This document shows, piece by piece, positions 1 to 8,694 of a stretch of 64,000 bases of DNA. Source of the stretch: Bradyrhizobium barranii subsp. barranii (GTDB taxonomy: Bacteria > Pseudomonadota > Alphaproteobacteria > Rhizobiales > Xanthobacteraceae). The position numbers were made by a program, and so were the translations under genes. A model generated the notes under the pieces. It did not search any database, was not told the origin of the DNA, and was given only the letters and a program-made list of their open reading frames with translations. The stretch spans positions 5,439,501-5,503,500 of the forward strand of contig NZ_CP086136.1 in the NCBI RefSeq assembly GCF_017565645.3. Reading direction: 5' to 3'. Position 1 is the first letter of the stretch. Each line of letters starts with the position of its first letter.

Positions 1-776
1 TGAGCGCATCCTCGAGGGCTTCGACGGCATCCTTCAGGTCGACGGATACCAGGGCTATCATCGGCTCGCACGGCCCAAGCGCAAAGGCGGCGTGCCGCTG
101 CGGCTGGCCGCATGTTGGTCCCACTCAAGGCGCAAGATCATCGCAGCGACTCCGAAAGCCGGCTCACCCATCGCCGAAGCCGTTCTCGCGCGCATCGCCG
201 CACTCTATGCGATCGAGAAGGAGATCCGTGGCGCCGACGCCCCGGCTCGGCAAACGACCCGTAACGAGCGATCACGGCCGCTCGTCGCTGAACTCGAGAG
301 GTTTCTGCGCGAGCAAGCCGCTCGCCTGTCGCCGGGCAGCGAGATGGGCAAGGCGATCGCCTATCTCCTGAACCATTGGGATGGCCTCACCTTGTTTCTC
401 GACGATGGTTGCGTTGAGATGGACACCAATCCCGTCGAAAATCAAATCAGGCCGCTGACTCTGACGCGTAAAAATAGTTTATTTGCTGGTCACGACGAAG
501 GTGGTCGTTCATGGGCGCGCATAGCTTCGCTCATCGCCACCTGCAAAATCAACAGCGTGGAGCCCTACGTCTGGATGAACGCGACGCTCAAAGCGATCGC
601 AACCGGTCACCCGCAGTCCCGGATCGACGAGCTCCTGCCCTGGTCGTTCGGCCGCACCTCGTAATTCTCCGTCGTTGCCGCCTCCATACCCCCCGCCAAC
701 GATTTGCAAACACGTTGATCAACAGACTGCAATCCCCACGCCAAACCTTTGCGAGTGGGACGCGAACGTCGCTTAC
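1..776 (+). mobile_element. IS66-family insertion sequence, right end
   Basis: The transposase tail is followed by about 110 bases of non-coding DNA ending in CGAACGTCGCTTAC at 763-776. Its reverse complement begins GTAAGCG, the usual terminus of IS66 elements, so I place the right boundary at about 776. IS66 elements usually leave 8-base duplications; the candidate here is GACGAGCC (777-784), but the left copy is outside the window. Confidence 0.75.
2..664 (+). CDS. IS66-family transposase, C-terminal part (cut by window edge)
   Basis: DDE transposase of the IS66 family, which cuts and joins the ends of its element. The frame is open from base 2, so the start lies outside the window. The visible part begins in the catalytic domain (ILQVDGYQGYHRL), continues through LAACWSHSRRK, then the conserved stretch with VEMDTNPVENQIRPL and KNSLFAGHDEGG, and ends with the family C-terminus IDELLPWSF. 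An internal GTG at 92 opens a shorter frame but starts inside the catalytic domain and is not the real start. The gene is intact to its stop. The other IS66 genes (TnpA and TnpB types) would lie to the left. Confidence 0.92.
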   Translation, partial: ERILEGFDGILQVDGYQGYHRLARPKRKGGVPLRLAACWSHSRRKIIAATPKAGSPIAEAVLARIAALYAIEKEIRGADAPARQTTRNERSRPLVAELERFLREQAARLSPGSEMGKAIAYLLNHWDGLTLFLDDGCVEMDTNPVENQIRPLTLTRKNSLFAGHDEGGRSWARIASLIATCKINSVEPYVWMNATLKAIATGHPQSRIDELLPWSFGRTS

Positions 777-802
777 GACGAGCCTGAAGTAGGACCAAGC
801 GA

Positions 803-1036
803 TTACTTCGCCAGCCTCACACCGGGGCCGCCATCAGTCGACTGGCCGTCTGCGAGGAAGATGATGCCGGCGGATTCAAATGCGGCGCGGATGGCGGCTA
901 TCGAATGACCCGGTGCCGTCGCGTCGGTCTCAACCCTCGTCACGGTGTTTCTGTGCACACCTGATTTCTCCGCAAGGTCTCGAACGGTCCAGTTCAACAA
1001 ACCGCGCGCCGCCCTAATTTGTGCACTTGTCACCAT
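803..1036 (-). CDS. Small XRE-type helix-turn-helix transcriptional regulator
   Basis: A 77-residue, single-domain DNA-binding protein. Residues 4-60 form an XRE/Cro-type fold: QIRAARGLLNWTVRDLAEKS, then GVHRNTVTRVE as recognition helix. The C-terminal part (AIRAAFESAGIIFLADGQ) is a feature of many small rhizobial XRE proteins. A longer frame runs upstream, but the ATG at 1036 fits: AGGA lies about 10 bases upstream (minus-strand AGGAATTAACC before ATG). The start codon lies inside one copy of a repeated 16-base sequence, and a second copy forms a palindrome just upstream. This suggests the protein represses itself and the divergent gene at 1104. Probably a regulator belonging to the integrated accessory segment. 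Confidence 0.8.
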   Translation of the reverse strand: MVTSAQIRAARGLLNWTVRDLAEKSGVHRNTVTRVETDATAPGHSIAAIRAAFESAGIIFLADGQSTDGGPGVRLAK

Positions 1037-1085
1037 GGTTAATTCCTGTATAGTGCATTTGTCACCATAGCGGTGATGGATGCAC
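1021..1085. promoter_or_regulatory. Putative operator: direct repeat plus palindrome between divergent genes
   Basis: GTGCACTTGTCACCAT (1021-1036) recurs as GTGCATTTGTCACCAT (1053-1068), identical at 15 of 16 bases and 32 bases apart. The second copy is the left half of an inverted repeat: GTGCAT-TTG-TCACC, spacer ATAGC, then GGTGA-TGG-ATGCAC (1053-1085). The array covers the start of the XRE gene and the 5' side of the gene at 1104. That is the expected place for an autoregulatory operator; the binding protein is inferred. Confidence 0.55.
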
Positions 1086-1103
1086 AATAAAGGAACCCGC
1101 CCA

Positions 1104-1628
1104 ATGCTGCAAGCCGCCTCATTTCCGTCCGCTGAACGACCCACCACGCTCTCGCAGTTTTTCTACACCCATCGCCGACTGACCGACCTGGCCCGCGGCC
1201 CGATTCCCAGCCAGATCGTCGAGGAGATGACCCGCACGGCACGCGGAATCGCTGAGCGGATCCTCAAAGCCCCCGCCGCAAATTGGCGCGAGTTGAGCGA
1301 GAAAGCCATACTGCTCCTCAATGAGTTGCCCCGTGAGCCCGAATGGCTTGACAGTATCCATGAAAGCCTCCGCGAAGATGGTGCGCGCCTGTCGCTGGCG
1401 GAGTCGGTGGACGGCCGGACGTTCAATACGCTGAAGGAGGCGGAAGACCGCCTGTCCGACATGGGATTTAGCCTGGTGCCTGACAGCTGCGACTGGCGCA
1501 ATGGTGCTGGTGATGACGCGGGTTGCTACGCTGTCGAGGGTGGTGGATACAGCGTCAAGATCGGGGCGGCCGAATCGGCGGCGCGCGTCTATCGTGGTGC
1601 CGGGGCGTTCGCGCAGGCGGCCGAATAG
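1104..1628 (+). CDS. Hypothetical protein, 174 aa
   Basis: I do not recognise this protein. It is soluble, with no signal peptide or membrane segment. It is mainly helical in its first 110 residues (IVEEMTRTARGIAERILKA, ELSEKAILLLNELP), with a Gly/Ala-rich C-terminus (YAVEGGGYSVKIGAAESAAR). An ATG at 1080 also opens the frame but lies inside the palindromic operator. The ATG at 1104 has AAAGGAA (1089-1095) eight bases upstream and is preferred. It is transcribed divergently from the small XRE regulator, probably under its control, and is followed by a strong terminator. Confidence 0.6.
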   Translation: MLQAASFPSAERPTTLSQFFYTHRRLTDLARGPIPSQIVEEMTRTARGIAERILKAPAANWRELSEKAILLLNELPREPEWLDSIHESLREDGARLSLAESVDGRTFNTLKEAEDRLSDMGFSLVPDSCDWRNGAGDDAGCYAVEGGGYSVKIGAAESAARVYRGAGAFAQAAE

Positions 1629-1645
1629 CCGGAAGCGGATCAAGG

Positions 1646-1678
1646 AAAACGGGCCCATACGATGTACAGGCCCGTTTT
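1646..1678 (+). terminator. Intrinsic terminator after the 1104-1628 gene
   Basis: Perfect 10-base inverted repeat AAAACGGGCC (1646-1655) and GGCCCGTTTT (1669-1678) with a 13-base loop, 18 bases after the stop codon. The 3' arm ends in four T residues. Confidence 0.75.
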
Positions 1679-1923
1679 CGACTCTGGGCGCCGGATGCGC
1701 CGGCCGGTAAACGAAGCCGGTTTTCAACCCTCCAATCATACACCCTTCTCGGCACAACTTCTACCGAGGCCCGCTCCAGCCGCAAAGCTGGGGCGGGCGC
1801 TTTCTATTTCAAGGGAATGGCGCGTCTCGGTGAGCACCAGTTTCTACCCGCCGCTGAGGCGGACTTGCTGTGTTCACCCACTGGCGCTAAACGCTCGCCA
1901 TTGGCTTGGCTTAGGGGAGTGCG

Positions 1924-2169
1924 GTGAGCAACGTTCGCGAGTTTATCGATTTTTGGGTCGAGAACAGCATTCACCCCGCCGAGCAGTATCGGACCCCAGG
2001 CGCGTCGCAGGATGTGGCGGAACTAACCCAGCGCCTGGTCGAGGCTGCAAAGGGGCAGGGCATTTCCGAGGCCGAGTTGCAAGCCGAGATTGGCGACATC
2101 TCAGACTACATCGGAGAGCTTCTGAGGGCGGCCAACAGGGCTGAAAGCGAGCGACGTCAGCCTACTTAG
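1924..2169 (+). CDS. DUF768-like small protein, 81 aa
   Basis: Small acidic protein with the layout of the rhizobial DUF768 group: an N-terminal REFIDFWVENSI segment followed by two helical stretches (VAELTQRLVEAAKGQGI and EAELQAEIGDISDYIGELL). The function of the family is not established. The start is GTG at 1924, with GGGGAG (1914-1919) a few bases upstream. The end overlaps the convergent gene at 2162 by 8 bases. The assignment rests on pattern memory, without alignment. Confidence 0.6.
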   Translation: MSNVREFIDFWVENSIHPAEQYRTPGASQDVAELTQRLVEAAKGQGISEAELQAEIGDISDYIGELLRAANRAESERRQPT

Positions 2170-2542
2170 GCTTCGTCAACCTGTACACATCACCAGGGTC
2201 GAGTTTTAGTTCTTGGAACCTCCGCTGCTGCTCAGCTGTCAATGCGATATCCAACACTTCGGCCGTCCAGCCCTCAGGCACGGCTGCGAGTACCAAGGTC
2301 AGCGCCTGACTTGGCTTGGCGACCGCGACCCAAATCTGGTGTTTTGGCTCGTCGGGCGGCATACCGTCCGCCGTCACTTCGACGATCGTGAATGAGTTGC
2401 CGAACGACTCTGCCATTTGGTTCAATGCTGCCGCTAGCGCTCGGGTTTCTAATCCGACACGACTCGATCTCGCTTTGCCGGTCTTCCTTCCTGCATATTC
2501 TCCAGCGCGGTCGGCGGTTGTAAACCCGGCGATGTCAGCCAT
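2162..2542 (-). CDS. Hypothetical protein, up to 126 aa
   Basis: Not recognised. The core reads as a small alpha/beta protein (NSFTIVEVTADGMPPD, HQIWVAVAKPSQALTLVLAAVP, TAEVLDIALTAEQQRRFQEL), which looks coded. The first 27 residues are doubtful, because they overlap the gene at 2449-2709 on the same strand by 94 bases. A start near residue 43 (MAESFGNSF) or at an internal GTG would remove the overlap. It converges with the DUF768-like gene. Confidence 0.5.
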   Translation of the reverse strand: MADIAGFTTADRAGEYAGRKTGKARSSRVGLETRALAAALNQMAESFGNSFTIVEVTADGMPPDEPKHQIWVAVAKPSQALTLVLAAVPEGWTAEVLDIALTAEQQRRFQELKLDPGDVYRLTKPK

Positions 2543-2709
2543 TCATTGATGTGAGCGGCGGTATCGGCCTGACGGGCTCGTCTAAGATATAGCTCGCGCT
2601 GGGTGCCGGGCGGCAATTGCGCTGCAGCCTCCCTGAACCGCGCAGCCTCCTCGGCCAATCTCTCTTCAAATGTTTTCGTATGCCTGGTTCGGTTGCGACG
2701 CTTGATCAT
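2449..2709 (-). CDS. Small basic rhizobial protein of unknown function, 86 aa
   Basis: Matches a small protein I recall as very common in Bradyrhizobium. It has a basic start (MIKRRNRTRHT), FEERLAEEAARFREAAAQLP and RRARQADTAAHINEWLTSPG, and is all-helical. The family normally stops soon after SPGLQPP. Here about 20 unrelated residues follow, and they lie in the overlap with the next gene, so the 3' end may have been altered. ATG 2709 is preferred to the GTG at 2718 because GGAAAGG lies 8-10 bases upstream of it. Function unknown. Confidence 0.65.
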   Translation of the reverse strand: MIKRRNRTRHTKTFEERLAEEAARFREAAAQLPPGTQRELYLRRARQADTAAHINEWLTSPGLQPPTALENMQEGRPAKRDRVVSD

Positions 2710-2937
2710 GCGCTGCACCTTTCCGTTAGAGGAAGGCGGGAGCGCATTGTCGCGTTCTCATCACCGATGTTTGCCACAATACCGCGCGGTGATGGCATTA
2801 AACTAACCAGGGTCGTGGTTGCTTTCTATATCCTTTGTTAAGTCATTGATTTATTTTGAGAACTACTCAATTGTGCTAACTACTCATTTTACTGCAAACA
2901 CAACTGGCCCTCTCCTGAAAGAGGGGCGGGCGCTCTA

Positions 2938-4125
2938 CTACCCGCCGCAGTAGGCGGCCCATTGCTCCATCAGCTTGCGACGCTTTTCCAGGGCGTCCCC
3001 CCGCCGGTAGGCACGCTCAACGGCATCACCGGCGGCATGGCCGAGCGCGGCCTCCGACACGTAATTCTCGTGCTCGGTTTGCTCGGCCGCCCAGTCCTTA
3101 AAGGTCGAACGGAAGCCGTGCGTGGTCGCGTCACCACCGCCATGTGCGCCTATCACCTTTCCGAACGTCATATCGGAGATAGGTCGGTTGGCGCGCACGC
3201 CCGGGAATACGAAGTGATTGAGGGACTGCGCCTTCATGGCCTTCACGATCTCAACCGCGCGCTCGCACAGCGGGACACGGAGTTCTCTGCGCTCCTTGGT
3301 GCGCTCCTCCGGAAGCGTCCATGTGGCCGCGTCAAGGTCGAATTCATCCCACACAGCCAGACGAGTCTCAGCGCTGCGCGTGGCCGTCAGGATAAGGAGT
3401 TCCAGTGCTCTCGCCGTTATCGTGTCGGTCCCGCGCAGGCGCTCCAGGAAGGCGGGCGCGGCCTTGTAGGGCAGGGCCTCGTGATGGCCGCGCGTGGACT
3501 CGTCCGGCTTGTGGAGGACGTGCTCCATGTTGCCCTTCCACGCAGCAGGATTGTCGCCGCTACGCAGCCCCTCAACCTTGGCTGCGTCCAGCACACGCTC
3601 AATGCGCCAGCGGAGTTTTTCGGCGGTCTCCTGCTTGGTGCCCCAGAGGGGACGCACCGCCGCCAGCACGTCCTGGATGTCGATGTCCGCCAGCGCCTTG
3701 TCGCGCATCAGCTTTACGTGGTTGGTGAGGGTATTCCGCCAGCCAGCTTCGGTTTTGGCGCCCCGCCACCGACCGGCCTTCACGGCGGCGTCTATGTATG
3801 CGTCAGCGTATTTGCCGAAGGTCATGACACCGGCCGCTACCTTGGCGGCCTCGATCGCCTCAACGGCCCGGTGGGCGATTGGATCAATGCCACGTCGGAG
3901 TAAGGCGCGAGCTGCTTCGGCTCTCTGGCGCGCCTCTCCGAGCCCTACAGTGTGCAATGGCCCGATGCCCATTTCCCGGCGCTTGCCGCCGAAGCGATAG
4001 TCCAAAATCCAATATCGGCCGTTGCCCTTGGTGACCAGCCAGAGGCCACCGCCATCGCGTAGCTTTACGGATTTGCTCGCCGCTATGGCCTTCACCGTAA
4101 GCGCATTTAAGGTATGGCTCCCCAT
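2938..4125 (-). CDS. Tyrosine recombinase (phage/island integrase, DUF4102 type)
   Basis: Site-specific recombinase of about 395 residues, the normal length for P4-like integrases. The N-terminus is the DUF4102 arm-binding domain (NALTVKAI, KLRDGGGLWLVTKGNGRYW, GIGPLHTVGLGEAR). A core-binding domain follows (YADAYIDAA). The catalytic domain keeps its residues: Arg in LILTATRSAETRLAVW, the His-x-x-Arg in THGFRSTFKDWA, His in ALGHAAGDAVERAY and the nucleophilic Tyr in the same motif. It appears intact. ATG 4125 has GGGA seven bases upstream; a GTG at 4161 would add 12 residues. It marks 0.8-4.2 kb as integrated DNA, but I could not find a tRNA or att repeat beside it. Confidence 0.93.
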   Translation of the reverse strand: MGSHTLNALTVKAIAASKSVKLRDGGGLWLVTKGNGRYWILDYRFGGKRREMGIGPLHTVGLGEARQRAEAARALLRRGIDPIAHRAVEAIEAAKVAAGVMTFGKYADAYIDAAVKAGRWRGAKTEAGWRNTLTNHVKLMRDKALADIDIQDVLAAVRPLWGTKQETAEKLRWRIERVLDAAKVEGLRSGDNPAAWKGNMEHVLHKPDESTRGHHEALPYKAAPAFLERLRGTDTITARALELLILTATRSAETRLAVWDEFDLDAATWTLPEERTKERRELRVPLCERAVEIVKAMKAQSLNHFVFPGVRANRPISDMTFGKVIGAHGGGDATTHGFRSTFKDWAAEQTEHENYVSEAALGHAAGDAVERAYRRGDALEKRRKLMEQWAAYCGG

Positions 4126-4458
4126 TTCGGATCCCTGCCGGCTTCCCCGCTTTTTCCCCACTTTAGGGGTATGCGCTAGCAGTAACCTCTATGGACGATA
4201 TGGACAAGGGCCTTCATATACGTCTGTGAAATAACGGATTTTTTGTTCGTCCATATTGGGCACGTTGCCGATATGGGCCCGAACGAATATCCAGCCCGGG
4301 GAGCCAAAATCCAGCAAATTCAAAGCCTTACTTGCGTTGTAATTGCGCAACACCCCCCGGGGCCGCCACGTTGGGCCCGGTGCACGGCTGTGCAGTTGGC
4401 CGGTGGAGAGGGAATCGGTCGGACCATAGCCGTTCCCCAGCACAGCCGAACCAGGCGC
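4126..4458. other. Gene-free stretch beside the integrase
   Basis: About 330 bases with no convincing gene. It contains scattered copies of a short motif: TATGGACGATATGGAC near 4190-4206, its near inverse TCGTCCATATTGG near 4248-4260, and CCGATATGGGC near 4268-4278. These could be recombinase or regulator sites. No tRNA fold was seen. Confidence 0.4.
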
Positions 4459-5451
4459 CTATAATTCATGCTCAGAGGGTTGAACCCTCAGGCGAGGGAC
4501 AGTTCGTCCTCCCAGGGTCTGCGACGGACGTTCCCCGAACATCGCATGGTAATACTGCGAGAACCGTCCGAGCTCGTAGAAGCCCTGCTGCATGGCGACA
4601 GCGGCCACGGTCGTCGAGCCGGGAACGCTCTCATGCAGAATGGAATGAACGGCACACAGCCGCTTGTGCCTGAGGAAGCTGACCGGGCCCAAGCCGAACA
4701 CCTCCTGGAACGCGCGATGGAGGGTGCGGCGCGACACCCCGAGAGCGGCGCAGATCTCCGAGACATGCACCGGGCGCGTGCCGGCCTCGTCGAGATACTC
4801 CTCGACCCGGCGGATCAGCCGCCTTGCCGAAGGCAGCCAGCCGGTGTCGTCGGGCGGTAGCGACGACATCACGTTGGCCGCCATGCATTCGACGATCGAT
4901 CGCTTCCAGAAATCGGCGGTCGAGGGCGTCAGGCCGCTCCTGTAGGTGCGCAGATGTGACATGATCCGGACCAGACGATGTGCGGCGATCGCGCCGCTAT
5001 CGGGGGCCGCCCGGAAATGGTCGCGCCTGCGCCAGGTGTCGGGATTGCTCAGCCTCGCTTCGCCGCCGAACAGCGATGCGACCTCGTTGATGTCGAAGCG
5101 CATGGCGGCGTAAGCGGATCCACCGTGAAAGATTCCGTCATGCTCGAGCAGCGGCGGAATCACGAGCACGTCGTTGAGGCGCATGTCGAAGGACCAGTGG
5201 GTGACGCGCTCTTCGGCCGCGAGCAGCATCCCGATGATCAGCTTGTCGTCGCTGGCGACACGCTGCGTACGCATGCCGACGCTGAAGGTGCCGATGCTGA
5301 GCGAGAAATCGCCGATGCCGACATGGGAGAGCGATCCGCGCAATCGCCCGCGCCCGAGCTGCATGACATCGACGTGCGAGCCGTGAACGGCCTGGTGAAG
5401 ACCTTCGAACCCGTCGAGCTTACGCGAATCAACCAGAAGGAATTGGCCCAT
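4459..5451 (-). CDS. AraC-family transcriptional regulator
   Basis: Regulator of 330 residues. The first two thirds are a cupin-like ligand or oligomerisation region with no clear motif. The last 110 residues are the AraC double HTH: VSEICAALGVSRRTLHRAFQ, then FLRHKRLCAVHSIL and VAAVAMQQGFYELGRFSQYY followed by FGERPSQTL. It is divergent from the formylglycine-generating enzyme gene, with 510 bases between them. This makes it the obvious candidate regulator of the sulfatase cluster, which is inference from position. Confidence 0.9.
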   Translation of the reverse strand: MGQFLLVDSRKLDGFEGLHQAVHGSHVDVMQLGRGRLRGSLSHVGIGDFSLSIGTFSVGMRTQRVASDDKLIIGMLLAAEERVTHWSFDMRLNDVLVIPPLLEHDGIFHGGSAYAAMRFDINEVASLFGGEARLSNPDTWRRRDHFRAAPDSGAIAAHRLVRIMSHLRTYRSGLTPSTADFWKRSIVECMAANVMSSLPPDDTGWLPSARRLIRRVEEYLDEAGTRPVHVSEICAALGVSRRTLHRAFQEVFGLGPVSFLRHKRLCAVHSILHESVPGSTTVAAVAMQQGFYELGRFSQYYHAMFGERPSQTLGGRTVPRLRVQPSEHEL

Positions 5452-5961
5452 GGCGCCACCCTGTTACTCAAGCGCGACAATTCTGCGGCAGGCGGCGGCT
5501 GAACACCACTACAACGCGAAGTGGGTACGACAGTCCGAGTTCGCGCTTTGAGGTAAATTATCGCCGAATTTGACGCGAGCTGCGCGCCACATGACGCTGT
5601 GGATTGAGGAATTTGCGACATGTGTCGTTAAGCCTCACCGATCGGCGCGACGTATTGGCACAAACTGCACATCACGGGCATCCTATCTTCGGATACCATT
5701 TGCAACCTAGGCGATATCGGCAACGATCGTTCTGCGAACCGCGGGGCGGGGATGGCGGTATGGTGTTGCCGCGGGCTCGAAGGATGTGCGCAAAAGAGGG
5801 AGAGATGCTGACGCAAGTCTACGACACCCATCTCGCACCCTCGGCGCCAAGAAGAGGGGACCAGACAATGCGTCCAGAATGCCGGGCAATGCGCTCTCGT
5901 CGACGCCTGCTGAAATCCGCGCCATAGTATCGGGTGGAATACTCGTATCGGAGTTTCCACG
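5452..5961. other. Divergent intergenic region, araC-like gene / sulfatase cluster
   Basis: 510 bases with no convincing gene. It must hold the promoters of the AraC gene and of the sulfatase cluster. A short inverted repeat CGACA-TG-TGTCG lies at 5616-5627. I cannot assign a -35/-10 pair with confidence. Confidence 0.4.
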
Positions 5962-6951
5962 ATGCTGCGGGCGGATACGGATCACTGCGAGTGGTTGCCG
6001 GACGACGTGAAGACCGGCGAGATGGTTTTCATTCCCGGCGGGACCTTCCGTATGGGATCCGACCATCATTATCCCGAGGAGGCGCCGAGCCACCGCGTCT
6101 CCGTCGACGGTTTCTGGATCGACCGCACCTCCGTCACCAACCGGCAGTTCAAGCAATTCGTCAACGCGACCGGCCACGTCACCGAGGCGCAGATCGTTCC
6201 CGACCCCAAGGACTATCCCGGCGCGCTGAAGGAGATGCTCTACGCCGGCTCGCTGGTGTTCTCGCCGCTGCCGCGCATCACCGATCTCACCGACTGGAGC
6301 CAATGGTGGTCCTTCATGCGCGGCGCCAACTGGCGTCATCCTTACGGCCCCGGCAGCAACATCAAGGGCCTCGACGACCATCCGGTCGTGCACGTCTCCT
6401 ATAGCGATGCGGCAGCCTATGCCCGCTGGGCCGGCAAGGAGCTGCCGACGGAAGCGGAATGGGAGTTCGCCGCGCGCGGCGGCCTCGACGGCGAGGAGTT
6501 CGCCTGGGGCGATGCGCTGATGCCCGGCGGCAAGCACATGGCCAACATCTGGCAGGGCAATTTCCCCGTCCAGAATCTCGGCGAGGATGGGTTCAAGCGT
6601 ACCTCGCCGGTCATGGCTTTCCCGCCGAACGGCTACGGCCTCCACGACATGATCGGCAATGTCTGGGAGTGGACCTCGGACTGGTGGTCGTCAAAGCATG
6701 CCGCCGATGCCGCAAAGCCTTGCTGCATTCCCAGAAATCCCCGCGGCGGCCGCGAGGAGGCGAGCTTTGATCCATGTCAACCCGACATCCGCATCCCGCG
6801 CAAAGTCTTGAAGGGCGGCTCGCATCTCTGCGCGCCAAACTATTGCCGTCGCTACCGCCCCGCGGCGCGCCACGCCGAGCCGGTCGATACCTCGACCAGC
6901 CATGTCGGATTCAGGTGCGTGGTGCGGTCACCCGAGTCTCCACTATCATAA
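5962..6951 (+). CDS. Formylglycine-generating enzyme (sulfatase-modifying factor)
   Basis: Copper-dependent oxidase that converts the active-site cysteine of type I sulfatases to C-alpha-formylglycine before they fold. The 329 residues match the FGE fold: MVFIPGGTFRMGSD near the start, DGFWIDRTSVTNRQFKQFV, HPVVHVSYSDAAAYARWAG, LPTEAEWEFAARGG, NGYGLHDMIGNVWEWTSDWW and the end HVGFRCV. Both catalytic cysteines are present in GGSHLCAPNYCRRYRPAAR. There is no signal peptide, so it acts in the cytoplasm. ATG 5962 has GGAG eight bases upstream. It is the first gene of the cluster and lies 29 bases before the first sulfatase. Confidence 0.94.
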   Translation: MLRADTDHCEWLPDDVKTGEMVFIPGGTFRMGSDHHYPEEAPSHRVSVDGFWIDRTSVTNRQFKQFVNATGHVTEAQIVPDPKDYPGALKEMLYAGSLVFSPLPRITDLTDWSQWWSFMRGANWRHPYGPGSNIKGLDDHPVVHVSYSDAAAYARWAGKELPTEAEWEFAARGGLDGEEFAWGDALMPGGKHMANIWQGNFPVQNLGEDGFKRTSPVMAFPPNGYGLHDMIGNVWEWTSDWWSSKHAADAAKPCCIPRNPRGGREEASFDPCQPDIRIPRKVLKGGSHLCAPNYCRRYRPAARHAEPVDTSTSHVGFRCVVRSPESPLS

Positions 6952-6980
6952 TGGGCCTTCGGCCACATAGGGAATGTCAC

Positions 6981-8618
6981 ATGAGCCACGACGTCAAAGA
7001 CAAGGCCGACGCTAAAGCAAATCCGATCGAGAGCGGCCGTAGACCGCTGCTTCGCGGCCTGCTCGCGGTGGCTCTGGTCGCGACGAGCCTGTCGCCTTTC
7101 GTCAGATCGCCCGCAGTTGCTCAGCAGCCCAGTACGGCAAAGCCCAACATCCTCGTCATCTTTGGTGACGACATCGGCCAGTCTAACATCAGCGCCTATA
7201 CGCGCGGGGTCGTGGGTTACAAGACGCCGAACATTGATCGTATCGCTAATGAAGGGATGATGTTCACCGACTACTATGCGGAGAACAGCTGCACGGCCGG
7301 CCGCTCCACGTTCATCACCGGACAGGTCTGCTTGCGCACTGGCTTGTGCAAGGTCGGTATCCCTGGCGCGCCAGTTGGCTTGCAGGATCGCGACGTGACC
7401 ATCGCACAGGCGCTCAAGCCGCTCGGCTACGCGACCGGCCAGTTCGGCAAGAACCATCTCGGCGATCGGGACGAGTATCTCCCCACCAAACACGGCTTTG
7501 ACGAGTTCTTCGGCAACCTCTACCACCTCAATGCCGAGGAGGAGCCGGAGCGCCCGTATTATCCCAAGAACGATACCACGTTCACCAAGAGCAACAGCCC
7601 GCGCGGCGTGCTCAAGGCATCCGCCGACGGGAAGATCGAGGACACCGGCCCGCTCAATAGAAAGCGGATGGAGACGGTCGACGACGAGACGACGGCGGCC
7701 GCGATTGACTTCATGCAGCGGCAGGCGAGGGCGAACAAGCCGTTCTTCACCTGGATGAACACGACCCGCATGCACGCCTTCACCCATGTGCGCGCGTCCA
7801 TGCAGGGACAGAGCGGCATGCCAGGCAACGATTATGCGGACGGCATGATCGAGCACGACGGGGATGTCGGCAAGCTCTTGAAGACGCTCGACGAGCTCGG
7901 CATCGCCAACAATACGATTGTCATCTACACCACCGACAACGGCCCGAACCAATGGTCTTGGCCGGATGCCGCAACGACGCCGTTCCGCAGCGAAAAAGAC
8001 ACCAACTGGGAAGGCGCATTCCGTGTGCCGGCCATGGTTCGTTGGCCTGGCCGCATCAAGGCCGGCGACGTCTCCAACGAGATGATGTCGGGTCTTGATT
8101 GGTTTCCGACCCTGCTGGCTGCAGCCGGCGATACCGACATCAAGGACCGGCTGCTCAAGGGAACGAGCCTCAATGGCAAGTCCGCCAAGGTGCATCTCGA
8201 TGGGTACAACCAATTGCCGCTACTGACGGGGCAGGGCAAGTCGGCTCGCAACGATTTTTACTATCTCAATGATGATGGCGAAGTCGTTGCCTATCGCTAC
8301 GGCGACTTCAAGATCGTGTTCTGCGAGCAGCGCAAGCCCGGCGGATTCGAAGTCTGGGCCAATCCGTTCACCTGTCTGCGGGCGCCGAAGGTCTTCAACC
8401 TGCGGATGGACCCGTTCGAGCGGGCCGACGTAGTCTCCGACCAGTACTACGACTGGCTCGCCAAGAATGCTTATCTGATCCAGTACGGTACCTGGCGGGT
8501 GGCGCCGTTTCTGCAGACCTTCAAGGACTATCCGCCGAGCCAACGCTCCGCTAGCTTCAGCATCGACCAGATGGTCGAGGGGCTGATGAAAACGCTCGAC
8601 AAGACGGCACCGAAATAG
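6981..8618 (+). CDS. Exported type I arylsulfatase (first of two)
   Basis: Sulfate-ester hydrolase of 545 residues. It has a twin-arginine-like signal (SGRRPLLRGLLAVALVATSL, cleavage probably after AVAQ), so it acts in the periplasm and may be exported folded. Alkaline-phosphatase-superfamily metal residues are visible: NILVIFGDDIG, GKNHLGDRDE and IYTTDNGPN. The nucleophile motif is C-T-A-G-R with Cys 104, a variant of the C-x-P-S-R sulfatase signature that FGE modifies. The frame is open upstream into the FGE gene, but ATG 6981 with AGGGAA just upstream is the start. It is a close paralogue of the sulfatase at 15182. Substrate unknown. Confidence 0.92.
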   Translation: MSHDVKDKADAKANPIESGRRPLLRGLLAVALVATSLSPFVRSPAVAQQPSTAKPNILVIFGDDIGQSNISAYTRGVVGYKTPNIDRIANEGMMFTDYYAENSCTAGRSTFITGQVCLRTGLCKVGIPGAPVGLQDRDVTIAQALKPLGYATGQFGKNHLGDRDEYLPTKHGFDEFFGNLYHLNAEEEPERPYYPKNDTTFTKSNSPRGVLKASADGKIEDTGPLNRKRMETVDDETTAAAIDFMQRQARANKPFFTWMNTTRMHAFTHVRASMQGQSGMPGNDYADGMIEHDGDVGKLLKTLDELGIANNTIVIYTTDNGPNQWSWPDAATTPFRSEKDTNWEGAFRVPAMVRWPGRIKAGDVSNEMMSGLDWFPTLLAAAGDTDIKDRLLKGTSLNGKSAKVHLDGYNQLPLLTGQGKSARNDFYYLNDDGEVVAYRYGDFKIVFCEQRKPGGFEVWANPFTCLRAPKVFNLRMDPFERADVVSDQYYDWLAKNAYLIQYGTWRVAPFLQTFKDYPPSQRSASFSIDQMVEGLMKTLDKTAPK

Positions 8619-8694
8619 CGCGACAAGCACATGAGCCCCGCCGCTGAGTCTGGCGGCAGGGCTCGTTCTCATCGACAGCAACGCCGATCTTCGC

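Noticed and set aside
4126..4458. tRNA or attachment site next to the integrase
   Set aside because: No cloverleaf or long direct repeat could be found by reading; only short TATGGAC-like repeats.
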